Of a stretch of 64,000 nt of DNA, positions 17,470-25,571 are shown piece after piece (position 1 is the first letter of the stretch; every line of letters starts with the position of its first letter). The DNA is from SSC3 sp963769585 (lineage in GTDB: Bacteria; Actinomycetota; Actinomycetes; Propionibacteriales; Nocardioidaceae). The translations under genes were made by a program, and so were the position numbers. The stretch is taken from assembly GCA_963769585.1 (NCBI GenBank), contig CAVYMJ010000006.1:1984001-2048000 (forward strand). Direction: 5' to 3'. The notes under the pieces are model-generated. The model was not told the DNA's origin. It saw only the letters and a list, made by a program, of their open reading frames with translations, and searched no databases.

Positions 17470-18261
17470 TTGTCTATCCGCACCGCCGCCACCCTGGTGT
17501 CTACCGTGCTCCTCCTCGGGACCACTGCCTGTGGCGTCGCCAAAGGCGACTCACCCTCGGACTCCCTGGCGAGGCCAGCGGTGGGCGCCTGTCGGGCACT
17601 GGTCCCCGAGGAGATCAGAAGCCCCACGAACGACACCGACCCGGTCGGTTGCGATCAGCCGCACACGGCCGAGACCTTCCTGGTCAGCACCTTCCCCAGC
17701 GAGTACGACGACGCGGACCTGGACGACGACAAGCTCGGTGCCTTCGCCTACGACGTCTGCCAGAGCGGCTTCATGGAGTTCCTCGGCGGAGACGAGAGCC
17801 TGGTGAAGAGGTCCACGCTGACCTGGGCCTGGTTCCGGCCGTCCGCCAAGGGCTGGAAGAAGGGGGCACGGTGGTTCCGCTGTGACGTGATCGGCGGCGG
17901 GGAGCAGTCCAAGCGCTTCGTCGAGCTTCCGGTCACCGCCGAGGGGGTCCTGCTCGGGCGTCCCGACGACCGCTGGATGGTCTGCGCCGAAGGTCCCACC
18001 GTGAGCGGGTCGGTCAAGGTCCCCTGCACTGAGCCCCACGACTGGCGTGCGATCGCGACCGTGGTGCTGGGCAAGCCCGGTGACGAGTACCCCGGCGACC
18101 GGGTCAGCAAGGTCAAGACGCGTGACTTCTGCTCCGACCAGGTCGGGGCATACCTGAACTATCCGGTCACGGACTACGAGTTCGGGTTCACCTGGTTCCA
18201 CAAGGGTGAGTGGGACGCCGGGAACCGTCGCTCGATCTGCTGGGCGAAGACAGACCAGTGA
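17470..18261 (+). CDS. Septum-formation-domain lipoprotein (first of a tandem pair)
   Basis: 263 residues. The N-terminus is a lipoprotein signal (TLVSTVLLLGTTAC, lipidated Cys at about 21). The mature part has two halves, each with the pattern Cys ... C-x-x-P-H-x-A/W-x ... Cys: GACRALVPEE with GCDQPHTAETF, and VCAEGPTVSG with PCTEPHDWRAIATV. This is the septum-formation-family (Septum_form) layout found in actinobacterial surface lipoproteins. The conserved Cys residues are probably disulfide-bonded outside the membrane. The start is TTG 17470, an unusual codon chosen because it begins the signal peptide; no strong Shine-Dalgarno is visible. It overlaps the next gene by four bases (GTGA), so the pair is translationally coupled. 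Exact function unknown. Confidence 0.82.
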   Translation: MSIRTAATLVSTVLLLGTTACGVAKGDSPSDSLARPAVGACRALVPEEIRSPTNDTDPVGCDQPHTAETFLVSTFPSEYDDADLDDDKLGAFAYDVCQSGFMEFLGGDESLVKRSTLTWAWFRPSAKGWKKGARWFRCDVIGGGEQSKRFVELPVTAEGVLLGRPDDRWMVCAEGPTVSGSVKVPCTEPHDWRAIATVVLGKPGDEYPGDRVSKVKTRDFCSDQVGAYLNYPVTDYEFGFTWFHKGEWDAGNRRSICWAKTDQ

Positions 18262-19088
18262 GGCGAGCCCTCGCCGTCGTACTGCTGCTCGTGGCGGTGG
18301 CCGCCTGCTCGGGCTCGCAGTCCTCCCCCGAGCCGAGCGCCGGGCCACGCACCAGCCCGGACTCGGCTGACGTCTCCGAGCCGGGAAAGATCGCCCCCGC
18401 ACCGGCGCGCGGGGCGTGCTACCGACTCAGCTTCGATCAGCTCACGGAGCCGACCAACAGCAGCCGCTCGGTCCCCTGCGCGCGGCGCCACAGCGCTCAG
18501 ACCATCCATGTCGGGAAGCTCAGGCTGGTGGTCGACGGCCACGCCCTGGCCGTCGACTCCTCCCGGGTCAAGCGCCAGGTTGCCCAGGCCTGCCCGCTGC
18601 GCTTCGCGTCGTACGTCGGGGGCGAACAAGAGGACCGGGACCTCAGCCGGCTGCGCGTGGTCTGGTTCAGCCCGACGTTGGCCGAAGCGGACGCCGGAGC
18701 ACGATGGTTCCGCTGTGACCTGGTGGCGTTCGACACCGACAGTCAGCTTCACCGCCAGCAGGGCGTGACCCCCCGAGGCGTGCTGGACGGGGATGACGGT
18801 CGGGACCGCTACGGCCTGTGCGGGACCGCGGCGCCAGGCGCGGAGGGCTTCAACCGGGTGCTCTGCGAGCGTCCGCACTCGTGGCGAGCCATAGCGACGA
18901 TCCAGCTCGACGGCGGCGCGCGGTACCCGGGTGCGACGGCCGTCCGTGCGGCCGGGGACAGCGACTGTTTGGACCAGGCACGCGAGTTCCAGGACTTCGC
19001 GTTGACGTTCACCTACGGGTGGGAGTGGCCGGACCGCGCGCAGTGGAGGGCCGGCCAGCGATTCGGCTACTGCTGGGCCCCCAGCTAG
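18258..19088 (+). CDS. Septum-formation-domain lipoprotein (second of a tandem pair)
   Basis: 276 residues, clearly paralogous to the preceding gene: GACYRLSFDQLTEPTNSS echoes GACRALVPEEIRSPTND, and VLCERPHSWRAIATIQL echoes VPCTEPHDWRAIATVVL. The lipoprotein signal is VRRALAVVLLLVAVAACSG, with a good lipobox (VAAC). GTG 18258 overlaps the upstream TGA as GTGA, which decides the start; the open frame before it is rejected. The gene ends four bases into the convergent era stop. Both proteins would sit on the outer face of the membrane and may act together; what they bind is not known. Confidence 0.85.
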   Translation: MRRALAVVLLLVAVAACSGSQSSPEPSAGPRTSPDSADVSEPGKIAPAPARGACYRLSFDQLTEPTNSSRSVPCARRHSAQTIHVGKLRLVVDGHALAVDSSRVKRQVAQACPLRFASYVGGEQEDRDLSRLRVVWFSPTLAEADAGARWFRCDLVAFDTDSQLHRQQGVTPRGVLDGDDGRDRYGLCGTAAPGAEGFNRVLCERPHSWRAIATIQLDGGARYPGATAVRAAGDSDCLDQAREFQDFALTFTYGWEWPDRAQWRAGQRFGYCWAPS

Positions 19089-20014
19089 AAACCGAGACGC
19101 CGCAGCTGCTTGGGGTCGCGCTGCCAGTCCTTGGCGATCTTCACGTGGAGGTCGAGGAAGACCGGTGTGCCGAGCATCTTCTCAATGCCCGCCCGCGCCT
19201 CGGTGCCGACGGCCTTGAGCCGGGAGCCCTTGTGCCCGATGACGATGCCCTTCTGCGACGCACGCTCGACGTAGAGGTTGGCATGGATGTCGAGCAAGGG
19301 CCGGTTCTCGGGCCGGTCGGGGCGCAGGGCCATCTCCTCGACGACCACGGCGATCGAGTGCGGGAGCTCGTCCCGCACCCCTTCAAGTGCTGCCTCACGG
19401 ATCAGCTCGGCCACGATCGCCTCTTCGGGGGCGTCGGTCAGGTCGCCGTCGGGGTAGAGCGCGGGGCCCGGCGGTAGCCTCGCGACGAGCAGGTCGGCCA
19501 GCAGCTGTACCTGGTCACCGGACTTGGCCGAGACGGGGACGATCTCGGCCCACTCGGTGTTGGTCTCCTCTCCCAGCCGCGCGATGTCCAGCAGGTGCTC
19601 GCCCACTCGCTCGGGCGCGACGAGGTCTGTCTTGGTCGCCACGGCGAACTTGACGGTACGGCGTACCTTCGCGAGCTCGTTGACCAGGAACCGGTCGCCC
19701 GGTCCGACCTTCTGGTCAGACGGGAAGCAGACTGCAACGACGTCGACCTCGGCCCAAGTCGCGGTGACGAGGTCGTTGAGGCGCTCGCCGAGCAGCGTGC
19801 GTGGCCTGTGCAGGCCCGGGGTATCCACCAGGACCAGCTGGGCATCGGGCCGGTGGACTATCCCCCGGACCACCGTCCGCGTCGTCTGGGGCCGTGACGA
19901 GGTGATCACGATCTTGGTGCCGACGATGGCGTTGGTCAGCGTCGACTTCCCTGCGTTGGGACGGCCAACGAAACAGGCGAAGCCGCTGACGAAGGGCTTG
20001 CTCGGGTCAGACAC
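19085..20014 (-). CDS. era: Ribosome-assembly GTPase Era
   Basis: Era binds the 3' end of 16S rRNA and couples 30S maturation to growth. The 309-residue protein has G1 GRPNAGKST at about 17-25, the effector region ITSSRPQTTR, G3 DTPGL, G4 TKTD and G5 SAK, then a C-terminal KH domain (about 205-305) with IVIGHKGSRLKAVG. Length and motifs are complete. In many actinobacteria era follows the phoH-ybeY-CNNM-deaminase block; here about 5.5 kb of other genes separates them on the same strand. Confidence 0.97.
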   Translation of the reverse strand: MSDPSKPFVSGFACFVGRPNAGKSTLTNAIVGTKIVITSSRPQTTRTVVRGIVHRPDAQLVLVDTPGLHRPRTLLGERLNDLVTATWAEVDVVAVCFPSDQKVGPGDRFLVNELAKVRRTVKFAVATKTDLVAPERVGEHLLDIARLGEETNTEWAEIVPVSAKSGDQVQLLADLLVARLPPGPALYPDGDLTDAPEEAIVAELIREAALEGVRDELPHSIAVVVEEMALRPDRPENRPLLDIHANLYVERASQKGIVIGHKGSRLKAVGTEARAGIEKMLGTPVFLDLHVKIAKDWQRDPKQLRRLGF

Positions 20015-20119
20015 TCCGCGATTGTGTCACCCGGGCGGGCAAGCCGTGACTCTCGCCGCCCACGCTCGGCCCTCACCGCTGTGCGGTCAGTGCCCTGCTG
20101 AGACCGGTCACCGCGGAGG

Positions 20120-20827
20120 CTATAGGCGCTTTTCGCCGGAGCCGCTGGCGCGGCCGTTCGCAGGATCGGCGGGTCGGCTCGACCCTTTCGGTGGGTACTT
20201 GCCGTTGCCAGCGCTCGGAGCCGGCGTTGACCCGGACTTGCCCTTGGCGGGAGGGTCCGACTTCCCCTTGGCGGGAGGGTCCGACTTCCCCTTGGCGGGA
20301 GGTGGGGACTTGCCTTCCTCGCCCGGTGATCCGTTGTGATTGCCGGGGTTTCCGGTCTTGCCCGCTCCCGTGCCGCCACCTACGTGCCGGCCCTCGTCGG
20401 TCCCACCAAGGTGGCCGGTACGGCTCGGTGGCACCTTGCCTGGTGCCTCACGCGGCAGGGTCGGCGAATCCAGGACGCTTTCCTCGGGCGGGGGGAACTC
20501 GAAGGGGAGGTAACGCTCGGAGAACTCGTTGAGGAACCGCTGCGCAGGCTCGGGCAGGCTGTTGGCTGCTGCGGCGGCCCCGGTCCCCACGAAGACGGTG
20601 GATGCCAGGACGGCGGACAAGAGGACGGCGCGCCGTCGAGAGCGAGCCGCCGCCAACGGGGCCGCAGCGCCAGCGGAGAGCAGCGCCACCAGGGCAGCAG
20701 ACGGCTCCGGAGCCTGTTCGGGCACCAGGACGCGCAGCGCCGACAAGACGTCGACGACGGCTGTGTACTCGGCCGGGTCCAGTTCTGACTCGGTGACCAT
20801 GTCCTCGATGGGATCCTTCTCCTTCAT
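20120..20827 (-). CDS. Single-pass membrane protein with repeat-rich tail, probable sigma-factor partner
   Basis: 235 residues. An acidic N-terminal cytosolic region (1-55) is followed by RSRRR and one membrane segment (AVLLSAVLASTVFVGTGAAAAA, about 66-87). A short helical part comes next, then a low-complexity extracytoplasmic tail rich in Gly, Pro, Lys and Ser, with three copies of DPPAKGKS-type repeats encoded by a 24-bp tandem repeat. It starts seven bases after the sigma-factor gene on the same strand, the usual place of an anti-sigma factor. I see no zinc-binding anti-sigma motif, so the role rests on position and topology. ATG 20827. Confidence 0.7.
   Translation of the reverse strand: MKEKDPIEDMVTESELDPAEYTAVVDVLSALRVLVPEQAPEPSAALVALLSAGAAAPLAAARSRRRAVLLSAVLASTVFVGTGAAAAANSLPEPAQRFLNEFSERYLPFEFPPPEESVLDSPTLPREAPGKVPPSRTGHLGGTDEGRHVGGGTGAGKTGNPGNHNGSPGEEGKSPPPAKGKSDPPAKGKSDPPAKGKSGSTPAPSAGNGKYPPKGSSRPADPANGRASGSGEKRL
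20235..20306 (+). repeat. 24-bp tandem repeat, three copies, inside the tail gene
   Basis: Units at 20235-20258, 20259-20282 and 20283-20306 are near-identical (the first two differ at one base; the third diverges at its end). They encode Lys-Ser-Asp-Pro-Pro-Ala-Lys-Gly repeats on the minus strand. Copy number can vary without a frameshift. Confidence 0.85.
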
Positions 20828-20833
20828 CCGGGT

Positions 20834-21370
20834 TCACTCGCCTGCGTCGACGATCTTGCGCAGCCTCTCCAGTCCCCTGCGTTGGAGCTGCTTCACGGCT
20901 CCGACGGACTTTTCCAGCACCTGCGCGGTCTGCTCCAGCGACAGGTCACCCAGGACCCTCAGGCTGATCACGTTGCGCTGATCCTCCCCGAGGTTGGCCA
21001 GCAGACCCACCAGGTCTGCCGAGCTGGTCGACTCGATGGCCACCGTTTCGGCGGACGGAGTCATCCTGTCGTCATACTCCTGTTCGTAGGAAGTCTGTGT
21101 CGGCCTGCGTGACCGTCGTCGCGTCTCGTCGACGTACCTCGCGTGTGCCACGGAGAACACCAGCGTCCGTAGCCCCGCCGCCCCTCCGACGAGTCCGGTC
21201 AGTCTCGGAATCACAGCCAGAAAGACCTCGTTCGTCAGACCTTCCGGATCCTCGGCTCCGCGGGCCCTGAGATAGCCCATCACCTTGGGAGCGAGCACTC
21301 GGTAGATCGTGCTGACCGCGTCGCTGCTGCCGGAACTGGCGTCCGCGACGGTCGACTCGGTCAGATCCAC
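20834..21370 (-). CDS. Sigma-70-family (ECF-like) RNA polymerase sigma factor
   Basis: 178 residues with a region 2 (VLAPKVMGYLRARGAEDPEGLTNEVF with the following helices, about 25-90) and a region 4 helix-turn-helix (EDQRNVISLRVLGDLSLEQT followed by VGAVKQLQRRGLERLR, about 125-172). The two are joined by an acidic linker. Length fits an ECF factor. GTG 21370 is the first usable start and has only a weak upstream AGGG. It is upstream of the single-pass membrane protein gene by seven bases (likely cognate anti-sigma or effector). It is preceded by a charged repeat protein gene on the same strand. Confidence 0.88.
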   Translation of the reverse strand: MDLTESTVADASSGSSDAVSTIYRVLAPKVMGYLRARGAEDPEGLTNEVFLAVIPRLTGLVGGAAGLRTLVFSVAHARYVDETRRRSRRPTQTSYEQEYDDRMTPSAETVAIESTSSADLVGLLANLGEDQRNVISLRVLGDLSLEQTAQVLEKSVGAVKQLQRRGLERLRKIVDAGE

Positions 21371-21493
21371 TAGAACATCTTGCCCTGCACACGAGGTGCA
21401 GTCAGACGAAACGAGCCGACGCGTTGCGGAGGGGGTTGCACCGCGCCGACCCGCTCGTCATGGTCACGCCAATAGGCGGCGTGAGTCTTGGGG

Positions 21494-21999
21494 TCAGCCC
21501 CTCTGCTTGGCCTTGCCGTGGTCGCCGCCGGCCTTGCCGTGGTCGTCGCCGGCCTGGCCCTTCTCTGCACCCCGGCCCTTCTCGCCGGCCCTGCCGTGGT
21601 CCTCGCCAGCCTCGCCGTGGTCCTCGCCAGCCTCGCCGTGGGCGGACTCAGCCTTATCGGCCTGGCCGCCTTCGCCGCAGCCTTCTCGGCCTTCTTCGCC
21701 GCCTTCGCGTCGGCCTTCTCGGCCTTCTCGACCAGCTTGGCGGCCCGCTTCTCGGCCTTGGTCGCCGACTCTGCGTCCTCGATCGCCGGCGCACCGCCGT
21801 GCTGACCGTGCTGGTCCCAACCAAGGTGCTTGCCGTTGTTGGGGTTCTCGTGGAGCTTGCTCCAGCCGGTGTGGTTGCCGTTCTCGGCCGGATCGTGGCC
21901 GGCCTGGGCGACCGCTGCGCCAACCCCCACCAGTGCGATGCCTGTACCAAGCGCTGCTCCGGCGACTGCGATTCGTGTGGAGCGCTTCCTGTCAGCCAT
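21494..21999 (-). CDS. Exported charged repeat protein, apparent internal frameshift
   Basis: The N-terminal frame gives a signal-like segment (IAVAGAALGTGIALVGVGAAVAQA), an Asn/His/Gly-rich stretch and a Lys/Ala/Glu helix (AEKAEKADAKAAKKAEKAAAK). Beyond about 21667 that frame fills with AGG arginine codons, very unlike the neighbours. In contrast the -1 neighbouring frame reads QADKAESAHGEAGEDHGEAG and continues as His-Gly-Glu/Lys-Ala-Gly repeats to TGA at 21494. Restoring one C in the GGCC run near 21664-21668 joins them as KAAQADKAES. I therefore annotate a single gene of about 168 residues with a 1-base deletion, natural or technical. ATG 21999. It may belong with the adjacent sigma-factor genes. 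Function unknown. Confidence 0.6.
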
Positions 22000-22100
22000 G
22001 AGGACCTCTCGTTGGGATACCTACCGAACAGTGGTTCGGTGCCGTAATCGCACGAGGAGTCGCTCAGGTTACGCGCCGAGGCGAGAAATGCTGCGGACGC

Positions 22101-23375
22101 TCAGCTGAGCCAGGTCGGGCGCAGCGGGAAGTCAGCCACCCCACGCTCGTCCGTCACGACCCCGAGCACCTGGTGCAGCTGGATCTCGTTCCACTCAAAG
22201 CCGATCCGGGCGCCGGCCAGGTAGATGCCCCAAACCTTCGCTGTACCCTCCCCTACCTCGGCCACACACTCGTCCCAGTGGTCGACGAGGTTCTGGCCCC
22301 AGGCAGCACAGGTCCTGGCGTAGTGCTCACGCAGGTTCTCCGCGTGGCGCACCTCGAGTCCCGCCTCCTGCATCTCGGTGATGATCTTGCCCGAGCCCGT
22401 CAGCTCCCCGTCGGGGAATACGTACCGGTCGATGAACGCGCCGGTCTGCAGCGACCTGTTGGTCCACCGGGTGATCGAGTGGTTCAGCACGCGAGCTCCG
22501 GGCACGAGCTTGTCCTTGATGTAGCCGAAGTACGCCGGGTAGTTCTTCACCCCGATGTGCTCGGTCAGGCCGATCGAGCTCAGGGCGTCGAAGCCGGTCT
22601 CGGCGATGTCCCGGTAGTCGCCGAAGCGCACCTCGGCCACCTCGTCCAGTCCCTCGTCCTTGATCGCGGCCTCGGCCCAGAGCGCCTGCTCCTGGGAGAG
22701 CGTCACGCCGATGACGTGGACGCCATAGTGCTTGGCCGCGTAGCGGACCATCCCGCCCCAGCCGCTGCCGATATCGAGCAGGCGCTGGCCGGGCTGAAGA
22801 TCGAGCTTGCGGCAGACCAGGTCGTACTTGGCGGCCTGCGCCTCCTCGAGCGTTGCCTCCGCAGTCGGGTAGACCGCGCAGGTGTAGGTCATCGACGGCC
22901 CCAGAACCAGCTCGTAGAAGCGGTTGGAGACGTCGTAGTGGTGTGAGATGACCTCGGCGTCGCGTGCTTTCGAGTGGCGGGCGCCCTCGACGATCCTGCG
23001 CCAGCGCGGCAGGTGCTCCTGCGGCGGCACCGGCGGCGGCACCAGGTGGGAGAGACCGAGGCCAGCCACGATCTTGGCCAGCTCGATGGGGCCCGGCAGC
23101 GTGAAGGTGAGGTTGTTCTTCATGTGCACGAGCGCGTCGTACGGGTCACCAGGATGGATGCCCTGGACCTCGATGTCGCCCATGACGTACGCGCGGGCCA
23201 TGCCGAGGTCGCCCGGCGCGGTCAGCAGGTACGAAAGACCGCGCTCGTTCTTGAGGTGGACGTGGATGTCGGAGTCTCGCGGACCCGCGCTGCTCCCGTC
23301 GTAGGCCGTGAACCGGTAGGGGACGCCGTGGTGGGCCATCAGTCGCTCGATCGCCCCGCCGATGGTCATGCTCAT
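22101..23375 (-). CDS. tmsB: SAM-dependent fatty-acyl methyltransferase (10-methylene synthase, Cfa-like)
   Basis: 424 residues of the cyclopropane-fatty-acid-synthase superfamily. The SAM-binding motif is LLDIGSGWGGMVRYAA near 195, preceded by the Cfa signature SHHYDVSNRFYELVLGPSMTYTCA and followed by SIGLTEHIGVKNYPAYF. Coupled by a four-base overlap to an FAD oxidoreductase gene, it matches the two-gene system shown in actinobacteria to convert oleoyl phospholipid to 10-methylene and then 10-methyl stearate (named tmsB/tmsA or bfaB/bfaA). The methyltransferase would perform the first step at the membrane. Plain cyclopropane synthesis is the alternative, less likely given the partner. Confidence 0.82.
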   Translation of the reverse strand: MSMTIGGAIERLMAHHGVPYRFTAYDGSSAGPRDSDIHVHLKNERGLSYLLTAPGDLGMARAYVMGDIEVQGIHPGDPYDALVHMKNNLTFTLPGPIELAKIVAGLGLSHLVPPPVPPQEHLPRWRRIVEGARHSKARDAEVISHHYDVSNRFYELVLGPSMTYTCAVYPTAEATLEEAQAAKYDLVCRKLDLQPGQRLLDIGSGWGGMVRYAAKHYGVHVIGVTLSQEQALWAEAAIKDEGLDEVAEVRFGDYRDIAETGFDALSSIGLTEHIGVKNYPAYFGYIKDKLVPGARVLNHSITRWTNRSLQTGAFIDRYVFPDGELTGSGKIITEMQEAGLEVRHAENLREHYARTCAAWGQNLVDHWDECVAEVGEGTAKVWGIYLAGARIGFEWNEIQLHQVLGVVTDERGVADFPLRPTWLS

Positions 23376-24736
23376 CCGTGTCTCACCGCTTTCTCATACA
23401 GCCCGGTCAGCCTGCCCTCCGGGTCGAAGGATTGTTTCACCGCCGTCAGGTTGGCGGTTCCGTACAGGGAGTCGAAGGTGGCTCGGTCGTAGTACGCATC
23501 GGAGTAGAGGGACTTGTGCCCGCCCAGCTCGGTGACCTTGGCCTCCACCGCGCGGTTCTTGTCGCCGTCCTGGGCGCCGGGCTCGATGAAGACCGTGCCC
23601 CAGAACCCGACGTTGACGTACGGCGTCCCGACGTGGAGCGGGTAGGTCGGCCATGTCTTGTCGCCACGCAGCCGCAGCGGGCACAGCCAGACCGGCCGCA
23701 TGCCGATCGCTTCGTCGAACCACCGCAGGAACTCGGCGAGCCGGTCGACGGGGACCTCGATGTCCTGGATGACCCGCTCACGCTCAGGCAGCTTCTTGCG
23801 CTGGTCGATGCGCCGGCCGATGCCGTAGCGCTGCTCGAGCCCGACCAGCTTGTGGTAGACGTCGCTGCGCCGGTAGCGCCGCGGCCACCACCGCCGGACT
23901 CGCGGGTTCTGGAGCCCGAAAGCTCCGCTGCACCAGAACCAGTCGGTGTCCCAGCGCCACAGGTAGTCGTACGTCGTGAGGTGGTCGGTCTCGCGCTGCT
24001 GGATCGACTGGAAGTACGGCTGCATCCCGGTGTAGTCGCTCGTCGGGGAGCGCTCGCCGGTCCAGCTGGCCAGAGTCAGGTAGCACTCGGTGGGGGCGAA
24101 CGCCGTACCGTCGATGCCGTCCACCCGAACGCCGTCCCACTCCCCCGTCTCGGTCACCACAGCGATCGCCTTGGCGACACTGTCCAGGTCGTCGAAGTGG
24201 ACGTGGCGTAGCGCTACGTACGGCTCGACCTGCTCCAGCTCGATGGTGAGCCTGGTCGCGTAGCCCAGCGAGCCGTAGGAGTTGGGGAAGGCGTCGAAGA
24301 GGGCATCGCCGGGCCTCGCAGTGACCAGCGAGCCGGCCCCGGTCAGGATGTCCATCTCGATGACCGACTCGTGCGGCAGACCGTTGCGGAAGGACGTGGA
24401 CTCGATGCCGAGACCGGTCACGGCGCCGCCCAGAGTGATCGTGCGCAGCTGCGGTACGACGAGCGGGATCAGGCCGTACGGCAGGGTCGCATCGACAAGG
24501 TCCTCGTAGGTGCACATGCCCTGGACGTCAGCAGTACGGCCGACTACGTCGACCTCGACCACTCCGCGAAGGCCCGTGACGTCGAGCCCGGGCGCGTCGG
24601 TGGCGGTGCGAGCACGGAAGAGGTTCGAGGTCTTCTTGGCCAGGCGAATCGGAGAGCCTTGGGGAATCGCTGCGTACGACTCGACCAGGCGGCGCACCGC
24701 AGCCTCGTGGGCCCCCCAGCCGACAGTCCCGTTCAC
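23372..24736 (-). CDS. tmsA: FAD-binding oxidoreductase (10-methylene fatty acyl reductase)
   Basis: 454 residues of the FAD_binding_4/DHCR24-like family. The FAD-binding region spans about 55-210, with GVVEVDVVGRTADVQGMCTY, LRTITLGGAVTGLGIESTSF and PNSYGSLGYATRLTIELE. It is probably an NADPH-dependent reductase of the exocyclic methylene made by the overlapping methyltransferase, yielding 10-methyl-branched acids (tuberculostearic type), a known Nocardioides lipid marker. It is the first gene of the pair; its TGA overlaps the next ATG by four bases. ATG 24736. The assignment relies on family plus pairing; the sequence alone would say only FAD-linked oxidase. Confidence 0.8.
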   Translation of the reverse strand: MNGTVGWGAHEAAVRRLVESYAAIPQGSPIRLAKKTSNLFRARTATDAPGLDVTGLRGVVEVDVVGRTADVQGMCTYEDLVDATLPYGLIPLVVPQLRTITLGGAVTGLGIESTSFRNGLPHESVIEMDILTGAGSLVTARPGDALFDAFPNSYGSLGYATRLTIELEQVEPYVALRHVHFDDLDSVAKAIAVVTETGEWDGVRVDGIDGTAFAPTECYLTLASWTGERSPTSDYTGMQPYFQSIQQRETDHLTTYDYLWRWDTDWFWCSGAFGLQNPRVRRWWPRRYRRSDVYHKLVGLEQRYGIGRRIDQRKKLPERERVIQDIEVPVDRLAEFLRWFDEAIGMRPVWLCPLRLRGDKTWPTYPLHVGTPYVNVGFWGTVFIEPGAQDGDKNRAVEAKVTELGGHKSLYSDAYYDRATFDSLYGTANLTAVKQSFDPEGRLTGLYEKAVRHG

Positions 24737-24798
24737 CCTTCCAACTTAGCGACTCCAGCGGGCGAACGCCTCCCCTATTCCGCCCGAGCCACCTGTGC

Positions 24799-24936
24799 TC
24801 AGCGTTTCTTGCTGGGGTGAAGCGTCTCGTCCACGCTGGACTTGGACGCTGCCTTGGCGTGCTTGTCAGCACGCTTCTCCTTCAGAGACTTTCCGGCCTT
24901 CTTGGACATGCTCTGGCGAGGCGACTTGTCAGCCAT
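24799..24936 (-). CDS. 45-residue Lys-rich conserved small protein
   Basis: A short gene encoding MADKSPRQSMSKKAGKSLKE followed by 25 more residues rich in Lys, Ala and Ser, ending HPSKKR. About one third of residues are Lys or Arg, predicted helical, with no Cys or membrane segment. ATG 24936 has GGGAG six bases upstream. Codon use is typical of the genome. Similar tiny MADKSPRQ-type proteins occur in actinobacteria, as I recall, without a known role; nucleic-acid or ribosome association would fit the charge but is speculation. Confidence 0.75.
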   Translation of the reverse strand: MADKSPRQSMSKKAGKSLKEKRADKHAKAASKSSVDETLHPSKKR

Positions 24937-24994
24937 CGAGGGCTCCCTAGTGGGCAGCCTGAATGGCTGCATATCTGGAGACTACGCCGTCCCC

Positions 24995-25561
24995 CTACTC
25001 GTGCACGGACCTGACCACGCGAGCCGGGTTGCCCAATGCCACCACCGCGGCCGGCAGGTCCCTGGTCACCACCGCCCCGGCACCGACGACCGTGTCATCA
25101 CCGATGGTCACACCTGGGCAGACGATGACTCCACCACCGAGCCAGACGTTGTCACCGATCGTGATCGGCTTACCCGACTCCCACTTCGTACGGCGCTGGT
25201 CGGGCTGGACAGGGTGCAGGGCTGTCAGCAGCTGGACGTTCGGGCCGAGCTGGCAGTCCCTGCCGATCACGATCGGGTTGACGTCGAGAGCCACCAGACC
25301 GAAGTTCGCGAACGTCCCAGAGCCGATGCTGATGTGCTCGCCGTAGTCGACGTGCAGGGGCGGCCTGAGATGCACCTCCTCACCGATCTGTCCGAGCAGC
25401 TCCTCCAGGAGCCTGCGCCGCTCGTCCCGCTCGTCGGCCGAGGTCTTGTTGTAGGCCTCGGTCAGCCGCATCGCCCGCCTGCTTGCCTCGACGAGCTCTG
25501 GATCGTCAGCCAGGTAGAGCTCGCCGGCGAGCATGAGCTCCTTGGCCGTCGGTCGAGTCAT
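24995..25561 (-). CDS. Maltose O-acetyltransferase-family hexapeptide acetyltransferase
   Basis: 188 residues. The N-terminal Mac domain (MTRPTAKELMLAGELYLADD to about 60) is followed by a left-handed beta-helix of hexapeptide repeats (for example PIVIGRDCQLGPNVQLLT and VWLGGGVIVCPGVTIGDDTV). The catalytic His region LTALHPV and the acetyl-CoA contact GAGAVVTRDLP are present. It acetylates a sugar hydroxyl with acetyl-CoA; the natural acceptor is unknown. ATG 25561 starts the Mac domain, so the longer open frame to 25825, antisense-like in composition, is rejected. It ends 58 bp from the small basic protein gene. Confidence 0.92.
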   Translation of the reverse strand: MTRPTAKELMLAGELYLADDPELVEASRRAMRLTEAYNKTSADERDERRRLLEELLGQIGEEVHLRPPLHVDYGEHISIGSGTFANFGLVALDVNPIVIGRDCQLGPNVQLLTALHPVQPDQRRTKWESGKPITIGDNVWLGGGVIVCPGVTIGDDTVVGAGAVVTRDLPAAVVALGNPARVVRSVHE

Positions 25562-25571
25562 CTGCGCGGAC

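Noticed and set aside
21370..21493. C-terminal extension of the charged repeat protein to a stop overlapping the sigma-factor GTG
   Set aside because: The frame before it is full of AGG codons, unlike the genome, while the neighbouring frame gives regular repeats and a stop at 21494. I read the extension as out of frame.
21488..21805. Plus-strand Ala/Leu/Val-rich ORF resembling a membrane protein
   Set aside because: It is the complement of a Lys/Glu/Ala/Gly repeat gene; the hydrophobic look arises from reverse-complementing those codons. No Shine-Dalgarno or family features.
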